A DNA stretch of 64,000 nt. Source: an uncultured Litoreibacter sp. Its GTDB lineage: Bacteria; Pseudomonadota; Alphaproteobacteria; Rhodobacterales; Rhodobacteraceae. The position numbers and the translations under genes are program-made. Below are positions 8,076 to 17,952 of the stretch, one piece after another. Each line of letters starts with the position of its first letter. Position 1 is the first letter of the stretch. The stretch covers positions 620,001 to 684,000 of the forward strand of contig CANLQL010000001.1 in NCBI GenBank assembly GCA_947493265.1, written 5' to 3'. A model generated the notes under the pieces. The model saw only the letters and a list, made by a program, of their open reading frames with translations, ran no database searches and was not told where the DNA came from.

Positions 8076-9722
8076 CTACATGTTGGGATAATTCGGCCCA
8101 TCGCCACCTTGCGGGGTCGTCCAGACGATGTTCTGGCTGGGGTCCTTGATGTCACATGTCTTGCAGTGAACGCAGTTCTGGAAGTTTATCTGGAACTTCG
8201 TGTCCGCACCTTCACCGACAAATTCATAGACGCCGGCCGGGCAATACCGTGCAGATGGACCGCCGAATTTCGGCAGGTTCACATCAACCGGAATGGACGC
8301 ATCTTTCAGCTTCAGATGCGCAGGCTGGCTTTCTTCATGGTTTGTCATCGCAAAGGACACGTTGGTCAGCCGGTCAAAGCTCAGCACACCATCGGGCTTG
8401 GGATAGTCGATTTCTTTGTGCTTGGATGCCTCGCCAGTGGCTTCGGCGTCGGATTTGCCATGCTTGATTGTGCCCAGAAGGGAAAAGCCCAGCGTGTTGG
8501 TCCACATATCCATACCGCCCAGACCCAGCGACGCCATCAGGCCGTATTTCGACCAAAGTGGTTTGACGTTGCGCACTTTCTTGAGGTCTTTGCCGATTGG
8601 CCCCGTGCGGACTTCGGTATCATACCCGTCCAGCGTATCGCCCGAGCGTCCTTCGCCGATTGCTTCAAACGCAGCCTCTGCGGCGGCTTTGCCGGACAGC
8701 ATTGCGTTGTGATTGCCCTTGATGCGCGGCACGTTGACCATGCCCGCGGAACAGCCCAAAAGCGCCCCGCCCGGAAAGACGGTTTTTGGCAAGGCTTGCC
8801 AACCGCCCTCGGTGATCGCCCGCGCGCCGTAGGCCACGCGTTTGCCGCCTTTCAGAAGCTCCGCCACCATCGGGTGATGCTTGAACCGCTGGAATTCCAT
8901 GTAGGGGAACAGATGCGGGTTTTCGTAGTTCAGATGCACCACGAAGCCGACATAGACCTGATTGTTGTCCAAGTGATAGATGAACGAACCGCCGCCTGCG
9001 TTTTTGCCCAACGGCCATCCCATTGTGTGGGTGACGGTACCTTCTTGGTGCTTTTCCGGGTCGATTTCCCAGATCTCTTTCATACCAAGGCCGTATTTTT
9101 GCGGCGCTGAATCGGCATCAAGGTTGTATTTCTCGATCACCTGTTTGGACAGGGAGCCGCGCACGCCCTCAGACAGGAACACGTATTTGCCGTGCAACTC
9201 CATGCCGGGTTCGGTGTTTTCACCGATGGAGCCGTCTGCTTCCAGACCGAAGACGCCTGCGACAACGCCTTTGACCTCGCCATTGTCTCCATAAACCAGA
9301 TCAGAACATGCCATGCCGGGGAAGATTTCAACGCCCATGCCTTCCGCTTGTTCCGCCATCCAGCGGCAAACATTGCCCATGGAGACGATGTAGTTGCCGT
9401 GATTGTTCATCAGCGGGGGCATTGGGAAGTTCGGGATACGGATCTGGCCCGCTTCGCCCAGCATGTAGAAATTGTCTTTTTTCACCGGAACCGTGATCGG
9501 GGCACCCATGTCACGCCAGTCGGGAAGCAAAGCATCCAGGCCACAAGGATCAAGCACTGCGCCAGACAGGATATGCGCGCCTACTTCGGAGCCTTTTTCC
9601 AAAACAACCACGTTCAGATCAGCGTCCAGCTGTTTCAGGCGGATCGCAGCGCTTAGGCCTGCGGGACCCGCTCCGACGATCACAACGTCATATTCCATGC
9701 TTTCGCGTTCAATCTCAGCCAT
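8076..9722 (-). CDS. etfD: Electron transfer flavoprotein-ubiquinone oxidoreductase
   Basis: Passes electrons from reduced electron transfer flavoprotein (etfAB, found at 49-51 kb) to ubiquinone at the inner membrane. The 548-residue length matches ETF-QO. The FAD-binding motif VIVGAGPAGLSAA lies at residues 14-26. The C-terminal 4Fe-4S domain shows RYCPAGVYE and CVHCKTCDIKDP, giving four cysteines. A GGGAG ribosome site precedes the ATG. No gene is coupled to it. It serves acyl-CoA dehydrogenases such as the mcd product. Confidence 0.94.
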   Translation of the reverse strand: MAEIERESMEYDVVIVGAGPAGLSAAIRLKQLDADLNVVVLEKGSEVGAHILSGAVLDPCGLDALLPDWRDMGAPITVPVKKDNFYMLGEAGQIRIPNFPMPPLMNNHGNYIVSMGNVCRWMAEQAEGMGVEIFPGMACSDLVYGDNGEVKGVVAGVFGLEADGSIGENTEPGMELHGKYVFLSEGVRGSLSKQVIEKYNLDADSAPQKYGLGMKEIWEIDPEKHQEGTVTHTMGWPLGKNAGGGSFIYHLDNNQVYVGFVVHLNYENPHLFPYMEFQRFKHHPMVAELLKGGKRVAYGARAITEGGWQALPKTVFPGGALLGCSAGMVNVPRIKGNHNAMLSGKAAAEAAFEAIGEGRSGDTLDGYDTEVRTGPIGKDLKKVRNVKPLWSKYGLMASLGLGGMDMWTNTLGFSLLGTIKHGKSDAEATGEASKHKEIDYPKPDGVLSFDRLTNVSFAMTNHEESQPAHLKLKDASIPVDVNLPKFGGPSARYCPAGVYEFVGEGADTKFQINFQNCVHCKTCDIKDPSQNIVWTTPQGGDGPNYPNM

Positions 9723-9900
9723 CTTGCATACTCCCGGCGCAACAATATTTCTTCGTCAATATCGTTCAACAGGCCCCTTGTAAAATAGGCAAATGCGACG
9801 TTGCGTCGAAGCGGCGCGGCGTAGCGTAACAGGCACAGGGTTTTACATGCGCAGGATTTGCAATAGATCGTCTTGAAACACGGTGTCCAAGGGGATGAAA

Positions 9901-10218
9901 ATGTCCGTTTTACGCATGATTTACTTGGGTCTCGCCATCTGGGGCGCGATCCATCCAATGAGCTGGTTTCTGGCCTGGTTTGATGAAAACGGCTTCAGCC
10001 TGTCCGGGATGGTCGACGCTTGGCATGTCAACGCGGCCACATCGGGCTTGGTCTGGGACTTGACCATTGCCGCGGTCGCTTTGACCGTCTGGATCATCGC
10101 AGAGGTCTATGCCCGTAAGAACTGGTCTGCTTTGATCGCGATACCTGCAACGTTTTGTATCGGCGTCAGCTGCGGCCTGCCGCTTTATCTTTTCCTCCGG
10201 ACAAGGCCAGTGACCTGA
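9901..10218 (+). CDS. DUF2834 membrane protein
   Basis: A small integral membrane protein of 105 residues with three hydrophobic segments (about 5-22, 45-70 and 78-98). The WDLTIAAVAL pattern in the middle is typical of DUF2834, a family without known function. The ATG at 9901 has AAGGGG six bases upstream and is preferred over the earlier GTG at 9883. Its TGA overlaps the lysA start (TGATG), so it is translationally coupled to lysA, though nothing suggests a role in lysine synthesis. Confidence 0.72.
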   Translation: MSVLRMIYLGLAIWGAIHPMSWFLAWFDENGFSLSGMVDAWHVNAATSGLVWDLTIAAVALTVWIIAEVYARKNWSALIAIPATFCIGVSCGLPLYLFLRTRPVT

Positions 10219-11483
10219 TGGACCATTTCCTTTACAAAAACGGCGTTTTGCACGCAGAAGATGTGCCTGTGCCAGATATCGCTGCTGCGGTTGGCGCGCC
10301 GTTCTATGTCTATTCGACAGCAACACTGACCCGCCATTTCAAGCTGTTTGACGACGCGCTGGACGGGATGGAGCATTTGGTGTGCTACGCGATGAAGGCC
10401 AATTCCAACCAGGCTGTTCTGAAACTGCTGGGCGATCTGGGCGCGGGAATGGATGTTGTGTCGGGTGGCGAATACCGCCGTGCCAAGGCCGCTGGCGTTC
10501 CGGGGGATCGGATTGTGTTTTCAGGTGTTGGAAAAACGCGGGAAGAGATGGAGCTGGCCCTGACTGGCGGTATCCGTCAGTTCAACATCGAATCTGAACC
10601 GGAAATGCAGCTTCTCAGCAAGGTTGCTACGGAACTGGGCAAAGAAGTTCCTGTGACGATCCGGGTTAATCCGGATGTGGATGCGAAAACGCACGAAAAA
10701 ATTGCGACAGGAAAATCGGACAACAAGTTTGGTATTCCGATCAGCCGCGCCCGGGAAGTCTATGCCCAAGCAGCCGCGCTGCCGGGTTTGAAAGTCATCG
10801 GCATCGACGTGCATATCGGCAGCCAGTTGACACAGCTTGAGCCGTTTGAACTGGCATTTCAAAAAGTAGCTGAACTGACCGAGGTGCTGCGTGCCGACGG
10901 GCATGAAATCTCGCGCCTTGATCTGGGTGGTGGGCTTGGCATTCCGTATGAGCGGTCGAACGAGGCACCGCCGTTGCCGGTGGAATTCGGGGCGCTGGTC
11001 AAGAAAATGGTCGGCCATCTTGGCTGTGAGATTGAAATTGAGCCGGGCCGCCTGATTGCAGGCAATGCCGGATTAATGGTGTCTGAAGTGATCTATGTGA
11101 AATCCGGTGAGGACCGGGATTTTCTGATCATTGATGCGGCAATGAACGATCTGATCCGCCCTGCAATGTATAGCGCGCATCACGACATCATTCCCGTGAC
11201 AGAGGCCGCGCCGGGCGCGGAACCGGCGACTTATGATGTGGTCGGTCCGGTTTGCGAAAGTGGCGATACCTTTGCAAAGCGTCGCGTCATGCCGGCCGTG
11301 GGGCCCGGTGATTTGGTGGCATTTCGTTCGGCCGGTGCATATGGCGCGGTCATGTCGTCTGAATATAATTCCCGGCTGATGATCCCGGAAGTTCTGGTCC
11401 ATGGCGATCAATTCGCTGTCATCAGGCCTCGTCCGACCTTTGACGAAATGATAAATCGAGATACCATTCCTTCATGGCTTTGA
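10218..11483 (+). CDS. lysA: Diaminopimelate decarboxylase
   Basis: Decarboxylates meso-diaminopimelate to lysine, the last step of lysine biosynthesis. The 421-residue PLP enzyme of the alanine racemase-like fold III group has its cofactor lysine at Lys60 in CYAMKANSN. The HIGSQ motif, the glycine-rich LDLGGGLGIPY and EPGRLIAGNAG bind PLP phosphate, and GPVCESGD carries the active-site cysteine from the second subunit. The ATG at 10218 overlaps the stop of the DUF2834 gene. TIGR02302 follows 31 bases later. Confidence 0.94.
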   Translation: MDHFLYKNGVLHAEDVPVPDIAAAVGAPFYVYSTATLTRHFKLFDDALDGMEHLVCYAMKANSNQAVLKLLGDLGAGMDVVSGGEYRRAKAAGVPGDRIVFSGVGKTREEMELALTGGIRQFNIESEPEMQLLSKVATELGKEVPVTIRVNPDVDAKTHEKIATGKSDNKFGIPISRAREVYAQAAALPGLKVIGIDVHIGSQLTQLEPFELAFQKVAELTEVLRADGHEISRLDLGGGLGIPYERSNEAPPLPVEFGALVKKMVGHLGCEIEIEPGRLIAGNAGLMVSEVIYVKSGEDRDFLIIDAAMNDLIRPAMYSAHHDIIPVTEAAPGAEPATYDVVGPVCESGDTFAKRRVMPAVGPGDLVAFRSAGAYGAVMSSEYNSRLMIPEVLVHGDQFAVIRPRPTFDEMINRDTIPSWL

Positions 11484-11514
11484 CGCTATCACGCGCAGGC
11501 CACGGGAGTATCGG

Positions 11515-14079
11515 ATGACGAAGACGCCCATTCCCGCCGGATTGAAGGCTTTGAAAACCCCGCTGAGGTTAACTTGGGCGGGGCTTCTGGCCGAGCGTGT
11601 GACACAGGCATTTTGGCCGCTTTGGACCGTTTTGCTGGCGATTTGGGCGGTTTTGATGTTCGAAACGCTCGCAGATGCCTCAAAAACGGTTATTTGGGGG
11701 GCGGTGGCCGTTGCCGCGATTGCGTTGACAGCCGCGTCTTTCTACGCAGCCCGACGGTTTCGTTGGCCCAGCCAAGGCGATGCAATGGCCCGTCTGGATG
11801 CGGCGATGCCCGGAAACCCGATTACTGCGTATTTTGATTCCCCCGCGATTGGGCGGGAAGATAATGCCGCACTGGGTGTCTGGCAGGCACATTTGGCGCG
11901 TATGGAAGACAAGTTGCGCGATGCCAAGCCAGTGGGTGGGGATTTGCGGGTATCGCGCCGTGATCCCTACGCTTTGCGCTACATCGCGCTTCTTGGGTTC
12001 GTAATGGCGCTTGGGTTCGGGTCGGTTTGGCGATCCGATGTGGGCCTTGGCCCTGCGACCGCTGGCAGCGGGGCACTGGCCACCGGCCCAAGTTGGGAAA
12101 TCTGGATCGAACCGCCGCTCTATACAGGTAAACCCAGCCTCTACCTGAATGATATCGAACAAGCCCGGCTCAGCGTGCCGAAAGGCAGTGATGTCATCGT
12201 GCGTCTTTACGGTGACCTCAGCCAACTGACGCTGTCTGAATCCATCTCTGACGGCGCGGTGATTGAACCGGGTCAGCCCAGCTATGATCTAACCGTCGAA
12301 CAGGCGGGCAGTCTTGCTATTGATGGGGCGGACGGTACGCGGTGGGACATTGGTGTGCTGCTTGACGCCCGGCCAACTGTTGAGATGAACGGCGCTTTGG
12401 AGCGGAAGGTTAATGGCGAACTGGCGCTGCCCTTCGCGGCATCTGATGATTACAGCGTGGAACGTGGACAGGTCAAAATAACCCTCGATCTGCCAGGTAT
12501 CGAACGTCGCTACGGGCAAGTCGTTGACCCGGAGGCGCGCCCTGATCTGATTTTGGATCTGCCGATGCCGTTTGCGGGCGATAGATCCGAATTTACCGAA
12601 ACGCTGATCGAAAACCTGTCGGAACATCCCTGGGCAGGGCTTGCAGTCCAGTTTGAGCTGACCGTTGAGGACGCGCTGGATCAATCCAGCGATATTCTGG
12701 TCGTGAACGAGGTGTTGCCGGGGCGGCGGTTCTTCCAGCCCATTGCGAAGGCCGTTGTCGAACAGCGGCGCGATATCCTTTGGTCGATGGAAAACGCGGA
12801 ACGTGTGGGGGATATCCTGCGTACGATCACCTTTGATCCCGAAGGCTTCTTTCCAAACGAACAGGCGTTTCTGACGATCCGGCGCGCGATCACGATCCTT
12901 GATTTGACCCGCGAATATGGGCTGGATCTGGAGAAGCGTGACGAAGTGGCTGAGATGCTGTGGAACGCCGCAATGCTGCTGGAACTGGGTCGGGTCAAAG
13001 ACGCGCTTGAGCGGTTGCAACGCGCGCAAGAACGCTTGTCGGAGGCCATGAAAGACGGTGCGACCGACGAAGAGATCGCCGAGCTTATGCAAGAGCTGTC
13101 AGAGGCGATGCAGGAATATATGAACCAGCTCGCGCAGAATTCGGAGCCTCAGGATCAGCAAAACGCGCAGAACCAGCAAAGCCAGGAAATCACCGGCGAT
13201 CAGTTGCAAGAAATGCTCGACCGTATTCAGGAGCTAATGGAAGAAGGCCGCATGGAAGAGGCCGAACAGCTGCTGGCTGAGCTGATGGAAATGATGGAAA
13301 ATATGCAGGTCGCTGAAGGCCAGCAAGGCCAAGGCCAACAAGGGCAGCAGGGCCAGCAGTCGATGGAAGACCTTCAGCAAACATTGCGCGACCAGCAAGG
13401 CCTCAGCGATGAGGCGTTTCGCGACCTTCAGGAACAATTCAACCCAGACGCGCAAGCCGGTGAAAACCAAGACAATGAAGGGCGCAACGGCGGTCAGGGG
13501 CGCGGCCAAAGCCATGAAGGCCAAGGGGGCCAAGGTCAGGCAGAAGGACAAGGTGACGGACAAGAAAGTCAGGACGGCCAACAGGGCAGTGAAGGGTCAC
13601 TGGCCGATCGTCAGGAACAATTGCGCCGCGAATTGAACCGCCAAAGACAAAACCTGCCAGGAGCAGGTACGCCGGAAGGCGATGCCGCCCGGGAAGCTTT
13701 GGGTCGCGCCGGTGAAGCGATGGATGATGCCGAAGAGGCATTGCGCGATGACCGGACAGCGGACGCGCTAGGGGCCCAATCAGAAGCGATGGATGCCCTG
13801 CGGGAAGGCCTGCGCAATTTGGGCGAAGCAATGGCGCAGCAGCAACAAGGCGGGCAGCAAGGCCAGAATGACGGTCAGTTCTCTGAGCAGACACGCGACC
13901 CGTTGGGGCGCGATTCCGGGCAGTCCGGCCAGATTGGCTCAGAGGGCAATATGCTGCAAAGTGAAGATTCTCGGCGCAAGGCGCGTGAATTGATGGACGA
14001 AATTCGCAAAAGATCGTCCGAGCAGAACCGCCCAGAGCTGGAAAAAGACTATCTTAACAGGTTGCTGGACCGCTTTTAG
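11515..14079 (+). CDS. TIGR02302/DUF4175 family large membrane protein
   Basis: An 854-residue protein of an alphaproteobacterial family with no established function. Two transmembrane helices lie at about residues 30-80 and another at about 150-170, followed by a likely periplasmic beta-rich domain to about residue 420, a helical part, and a long low-complexity C-terminal region (about 540-790) very rich in Gln, Gly, Glu and Asp with QGQ and EGQGGQG runs. A GGGAG site precedes the ATG. It follows lysA closely, an arrangement I believe is conserved in this group. The name is by recognition of layout, not by search. Confidence 0.75.
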   Translation: MTKTPIPAGLKALKTPLRLTWAGLLAERVTQAFWPLWTVLLAIWAVLMFETLADASKTVIWGAVAVAAIALTAASFYAARRFRWPSQGDAMARLDAAMPGNPITAYFDSPAIGREDNAALGVWQAHLARMEDKLRDAKPVGGDLRVSRRDPYALRYIALLGFVMALGFGSVWRSDVGLGPATAGSGALATGPSWEIWIEPPLYTGKPSLYLNDIEQARLSVPKGSDVIVRLYGDLSQLTLSESISDGAVIEPGQPSYDLTVEQAGSLAIDGADGTRWDIGVLLDARPTVEMNGALERKVNGELALPFAASDDYSVERGQVKITLDLPGIERRYGQVVDPEARPDLILDLPMPFAGDRSEFTETLIENLSEHPWAGLAVQFELTVEDALDQSSDILVVNEVLPGRRFFQPIAKAVVEQRRDILWSMENAERVGDILRTITFDPEGFFPNEQAFLTIRRAITILDLTREYGLDLEKRDEVAEMLWNAAMLLELGRVKDALERLQRAQERLSEAMKDGATDEEIAELMQELSEAMQEYMNQLAQNSEPQDQQNAQNQQSQEITGDQLQEMLDRIQELMEEGRMEEAEQLLAELMEMMENMQVAEGQQGQGQQGQQGQQSMEDLQQTLRDQQGLSDEAFRDLQEQFNPDAQAGENQDNEGRNGGQGRGQSHEGQGGQGQAEGQGDGQESQDGQQGSEGSLADRQEQLRRELNRQRQNLPGAGTPEGDAAREALGRAGEAMDDAEEALRDDRTADALGAQSEAMDALREGLRNLGEAMAQQQQGGQQGQNDGQFSEQTRDPLGRDSGQSGQIGSEGNMLQSEDSRRKARELMDEIRKRSSEQNRPELEKDYLNRLLDRF

Positions 14080-14082
14080 AGG

Positions 14083-14850
14083 CTAGGAACCTTCGCCCGT
14101 CTCGCCGGTCATTTGCTGAACTAGGCCTTGCGCAATGCCATCTAGCCAGATCCGCGCCGCATTCACGCTGGCAACATAGCTTTCCATGACCCCTGCAAGC
14201 GACGGCACGCTTTCCACAATTTGCGGCGCAAGGACGTAAAGCAGAAACAGCACAACAACCACGAAGATAATCAGCAGGAAGCCTGTTCTGAACCCGCTTT
14301 TATGGGCAGCGACCGCTTCTTCATCGACAATCTCGTTCTCATCGCCTGATGCGGCTTCAAGTGTTGAGTTAATTTCATCGATATCGGGGAAGATGCCGCC
14401 TTTTTGTGCTTGCTCACCCTTTGTGGGGGCCGCTGCAAGCGGGGCAACATCCTCATCCTCAAAGTCTTCCAAAGCTTCTGAATTCTCGCTGACCATATCG
14501 GACAGGTCGGAGAACAGCTTTTCGTCATCTTGCGCGTCATTCAGACCCAGATCAGTCTGGGTTTCCAGATTGCCTGCCTCGGCTGCACGCGCTTGGGTTT
14601 CGCGCTCCACTTCTTCGTGGATAATGCTCAGCGCTTCGGGATCAATGCTTGAACGCTGGGACGGCTCCGGGTCTTCTGGGGTCTCAGATGGGGCGTCCAT
14701 TGCAGGTGCGGGTTCCGGCGTCGTTTCCTTTGCGCCTGGCTGAAACCATGTATTGTCGCAGTTCGAACACTGCACGTCCCGGCCTTCGATCGGGATCAGA
14801 TCAGCTTCAACTTCGTACTCTGCGTTGCAATTTGGGCAAATCAGCCGCAT
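14083..14850 (-). CDS. Zinc-ribbon (MJ0042-type) membrane protein
   Basis: A 255-residue protein with an N-terminal zinc ribbon: Cys5, Cys8, Cys28 and Cys31 in the pattern CPNC...CSNC of MJ0042/zinc-ribbon_5 domains. A long acidic, probably disordered middle (about 45-180) is followed by a single transmembrane helix at about 187-208 and a short C-terminal tail. The start at 14850 begins directly at MRLICPNC as in homologues. In related bacteria this gene lies beside ftsE, as here; a role in envelope or division is only suggested by that position. Confidence 0.75.
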   Translation of the reverse strand: MRLICPNCNAEYEVEADLIPIEGRDVQCSNCDNTWFQPGAKETTPEPAPAMDAPSETPEDPEPSQRSSIDPEALSIIHEEVERETQARAAEAGNLETQTDLGLNDAQDDEKLFSDLSDMVSENSEALEDFEDEDVAPLAAAPTKGEQAQKGGIFPDIDEINSTLEAASGDENEIVDEEAVAAHKSGFRTGFLLIIFVVVVLFLLYVLAPQIVESVPSLAGVMESYVASVNAARIWLDGIAQGLVQQMTGETGEGS

Positions 14851-15008
14851 GATTGTTCCCGTTTCTGTATTCTTGGGTTCGCGCATCCCACTGTCATTGG
14901 CCGACCTTATCGCGGCAAAACTCCTAATCCAAGCATTGTTGTCGCTGCCCGGTTGTAACTGCGCCGTGGCGTGGCATAACTGTGTCAAATGAACGGGAGC
15001 AACCCTGC

Positions 15009-15686
15009 GTGCTAGAGCTAGACAACATCTCCTACAGCTATGGCGGTGAGGACATTCTGACGGATGTGAACCTGACCATGGCACCGGGGTCATTTCATTT
15101 TCTGACAGGCCCATCCGGGACGGGTAAATCGACAATCCTGAAACTTTGCTACCAGGAATTGATGCCGGATCGCGGTGCTGTGCGCGTGTTTGACCAAGAC
15201 GTCAAAACCCTGACGCGGGACGAAATCGCCCTCAGTCGGAGGCGGATCGGTGTCGTGCATCAGGACTGCCAATTCCTTGATCATCTGAGCGTGGAGGAAA
15301 ACATCCTCTTGCCCTTGGTGGTCGCCCGGCGGGATGTTTCAGATCAGCAGGAAAACCTGAACGAATTGCTTGCATGGGTTGGTCTTGAGAAAGTGCGCCG
15401 TGCGAAACCACCATCCCTGTCAGGCGGCGAACGTCAGCGGATGGCTGTCGCCCGTGCGGTGATAATGGATCCCGACATTATTTTGGCTGATGAGCCGACT
15501 GGCAACGTTGATTGGGATATGTCGGTGCGACTTCTCACGCTATTGATAGAATTGAACAAAATGGGAAAATCGGTGTTGCTTGCAACGCATGATCTGAACC
15601 TGATCCGAACGGCAAAGTCCAATATCCCTGTGCGTGTATTGCGGATTGCCAACAAAAACCTTCAATCCGGTGGGGCAGACCTGTGA
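15009..15686 (+). CDS. ftsE: Cell division ATP-binding protein FtsE
   Basis: The ATPase of the FtsEX complex, which links the Z-ring to activation of septal cell-wall hydrolases. Walker A is GPSGTGKST, the signature LSGGERQRMA and Walker B ILADEPTG are intact. A GTG at 15009 is chosen as start (225 residues, beginning MLELDNISYSYGG) because GGGAG lies about 9 bases upstream and the length fits the family; an in-frame GTG at 14982 would add nine residues. It overlaps ftsX by 4 bases. Confidence 0.93.
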   Translation: MLELDNISYSYGGEDILTDVNLTMAPGSFHFLTGPSGTGKSTILKLCYQELMPDRGAVRVFDQDVKTLTRDEIALSRRRIGVVHQDCQFLDHLSVEENILLPLVVARRDVSDQQENLNELLAWVGLEKVRRAKPPSLSGGERQRMAVARAVIMDPDIILADEPTGNVDWDMSVRLLTLLIELNKMGKSVLLATHDLNLIRTAKSNIPVRVLRIANKNLQSGGADL

Positions 15687-16603
15687 ACGCGTTGGCCCGC
15701 CTTCAGGAGGTCGTTGGAAAACTGCCAGCGATGTCTGAGCCACCGCAATCGGACCGGTTGGTGCCGCCAACGGGTTTCACGGCCCTTCTCACCACATTTA
15801 CGGCTGGTGCGATGGCGTTTCTGGCGGTGTTCACCTTGGCACTTTCCCTGGCCACGGGACGGGTTGCGGATCGCTGGGCCAACGAGTTGAGCCAAAGCTC
15901 AACAATTCGCATTTCCGCCCCGGCCGAAGAGATGGAGGCGCAGACAAGCGCTGTTTTGCAAGTGCTGGAGACAACAAGCGGTGTCGCTTTCGCGCGGGTT
16001 CTGGGCAACGAGGAACAGCGCGTTCTGCTCGAGCCTTGGTTCGGTGCGGATTTGCCTCTGGATGATCTGCCGATCCCGCGTTTGATCGAGGTGATCGAGG
16101 AAGAAGATGGCTATGACCCGGAGGGGCTGCGTTTGCGTCTTTCAGCCGAAGCCCCGGGGGCGTTTCTGGACGATCACACCCGCTGGCGCAGGCCGCTGGT
16201 GTCGGCTGCAAACTCGCTCAGAATGCTTGGCTGGACAGCCCTTGTGCTTATTGGTCTATCGATGGCTGCAATGGTGACGCTTGCTGCGCGCGCAGCACTC
16301 GCGGCCAATGCGCAAGTGATCCGGGTGACCCGCCTGGTCGGCGCGCGCGATACCTATATTGCCAGTGCATTTGTGCGCCGTTTCACGCTTCGCGCCTTCT
16401 ACGGCTCACTTCTGGGGGCCGCATTAGCGATGATCATCGTTGCGTTCTTGCCGGAGCCTTCGGACCGGGACGCGTTTTTGACCGGAATTGGATTTCGCGG
16501 GTGGTCCTGGATCTTACCGCTGCTGATCCCGCCATTTTGTGCAATTGTCGCATTCTTGGCCACCAGACGAGCGGCATTTCGCACTTTGAACGAGGTTACC
16601 TGA
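15683..16603 (+). CDS. ftsX: Cell division protein FtsX
   Basis: The membrane partner of FtsE. The 306-residue protein shows an N-terminal helix (about 35-58), a periplasmic domain to about residue 175, and three further helices (about 180-203, 235-260 and 268-292), the usual four-helix FtsX topology. It starts at a GTG overlapping the ftsE stop (GTGA), so the subunits are translationally coupled. Sequence similarity within FtsX is low; topology and gene order carry the call. Confidence 0.88.
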   Translation: MNALARLQEVVGKLPAMSEPPQSDRLVPPTGFTALLTTFTAGAMAFLAVFTLALSLATGRVADRWANELSQSSTIRISAPAEEMEAQTSAVLQVLETTSGVAFARVLGNEEQRVLLEPWFGADLPLDDLPIPRLIEVIEEEDGYDPEGLRLRLSAEAPGAFLDDHTRWRRPLVSAANSLRMLGWTALVLIGLSMAAMVTLAARAALAANAQVIRVTRLVGARDTYIASAFVRRFTLRAFYGSLLGAALAMIIVAFLPEPSDRDAFLTGIGFRGWSWILPLLIPPFCAIVAFLATRRAAFRTLNEVT

Positions 16604-16606
16604 TAC

Positions 16607-17344
16607 ATGGCATATGCGATCCAATGGCTCCGCTCGCTGGTGTTCAACGCCAATATCTATGTCGCAATGCTGGTTTTGGGCATCGTCTTTTTCCCCTACG
16701 CGCTGGCGTCGCGCGAAGGTGCGCGGAAAGCCTGCCTGACCTATTGCCGCTGGGTCAGATGGAGCGCGAGCTGGATGATCGGGCTACATACGGAAATTCG
16801 GGGAATCCCACCGCAGGACGCCGCACTTGTCGCGGCAAAGCACCAGTCCTTTCTGGACGTCATCTTGATTTTCGGCTCTGTGCCGCGTGGCAAGTTCATC
16901 ATGAAAGCGCTGCTGAGCTATGCACCGATTATCGGGCAATACGGACTGCGGATCGGCTGTGTGCCCGTTAATCGCGGGAAACGCGGGGCCGCCATCGACA
17001 AGATGCTGGAAGACGTCCGATCGGGCGCGCAAGACCCCGGGCAATTGATTATTTATCCGCAAGGAACGCGCGTCGCGCCGGGCAGCTACAAGCCCTACAA
17101 GATTGGCACATTTCTTCTTTACGATCAGATGAAACAACCCTGCGTTCCAGTGGCTATCAATGCGGGTGTGTTCTGGCCGAAACGGGGCGTCTACCGCAAG
17201 CCCGGCACAGTCGTGATTGAATACCTGCCCGCGATTGAACCGGGGTTGGGCAAGGCTGAATTTCTGGCGCGATTGGAAAGCGACGTTGAGGGAAATTCCA
17301 ACCGATTGATGGCAGAAGCCGGTTTCAAAATGGCCGCCGAATGA
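16607..17344 (+). CDS. plsC: 1-acyl-sn-glycerol-3-phosphate acyltransferase
   Basis: Adds the second acyl chain to lysophosphatidic acid, making phosphatidic acid for membrane lipids. The 245-residue protein has an N-terminal membrane helix (about 12-35), the catalytic HX4D motif as His79 to Asp84 (HQSFLD), and the substrate motif YPQGTR near residue 150. It starts 3 bases after the ftsX stop and overlaps the next gene by 4 bases (ATGA), giving an ftsE-ftsX-plsC-oxidase operon. A second, more divergent acyltransferase lies at 46.4 kb. Confidence 0.92.
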   Translation: MAYAIQWLRSLVFNANIYVAMLVLGIVFFPYALASREGARKACLTYCRWVRWSASWMIGLHTEIRGIPPQDAALVAAKHQSFLDVILIFGSVPRGKFIMKALLSYAPIIGQYGLRIGCVPVNRGKRGAAIDKMLEDVRSGAQDPGQLIIYPQGTRVAPGSYKPYKIGTFLLYDQMKQPCVPVAINAGVFWPKRGVYRKPGTVVIEYLPAIEPGLGKAEFLARLESDVEGNSNRLMAEAGFKMAAE

Positions 17345-17946
17345 CGGAGTTCGTCGAAACGACCGAGGCGCTGGAAGCGATATATGGCACGCCGGGTGAC
17401 GCGTCCTTGGTCAAGGTTGCGCGACAAATGACCCCGCTTTATCGCGCCTGGATCATGGCGTCGAAATTCTGCGTTCTCAGCACGGTTGGCCCAGACGGCA
17501 CGGATGCCTCCCCCCGCGGTGATGACGGCCCGGTTGTTCAGGAGCTTGATCCCCAGACGCTTGCGATGCCGGATTGGCGCGGCAATAACCGTTTGGATTC
17601 GCTTCGAAATATCGTCACCGACGGTCGGGTGTCGCTGATGTTTATGGTGCCCGGGTCAAACAATGTTGTGCGTATTAACGGTACAGCGAAGTTGTCCGTG
17701 GAACCTGAACTGCGCCAGCGGTTTGCCCGCAATGACGTGCTGCCAGCGACTGTAATTGTGGTGTATATCGCCGAGATCTATACCCAATGCGCCCGGGCCT
17801 TGCTGCGGTCTGGTCTTTGGACAGGGGATCAAAGTGACGGTCTTCCCAGCGTCGGGGATATCCTTCGGGAAATGACCGACGGGCGCATTGACGGGGCCGC
17901 CTATGATGCGGAATGGCCGGGCAGGGCGTCAAAAACGATGTGGTAG
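17341..17946 (+). CDS. Pyridoxamine 5'-phosphate oxidase-like FMN-binding protein
   Basis: A 201-residue protein with the split-barrel flavin fold. The stretch FCVLSTVGPDGTDASPRGD and the RGNNRLDSLRNI segment match the MSMEG_1061-type family, whose members bind FMN and act on unknown substrates; it is not PdxH. It is coupled to plsC by an ATGA overlap. The 3' end nearly touches accA (6 bases) from the other strand. Confidence 0.78.
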   Translation: MTEFVETTEALEAIYGTPGDASLVKVARQMTPLYRAWIMASKFCVLSTVGPDGTDASPRGDDGPVVQELDPQTLAMPDWRGNNRLDSLRNIVTDGRVSLMFMVPGSNNVVRINGTAKLSVEPELRQRFARNDVLPATVIVVYIAEIYTQCARALLRSGLWTGDQSDGLPSVGDILREMTDGRIDGAAYDAEWPGRASKTMW

Positions 17947-17952
17947 CCCAGC

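Noticed and set aside
7974-9110. A 378-codon plus-strand frame opposite the ETF-QO gene
   Set aside because: Antisense to ETF-QO; residues are rich in His, Arg and Cys without motifs, as expected for a shadow.
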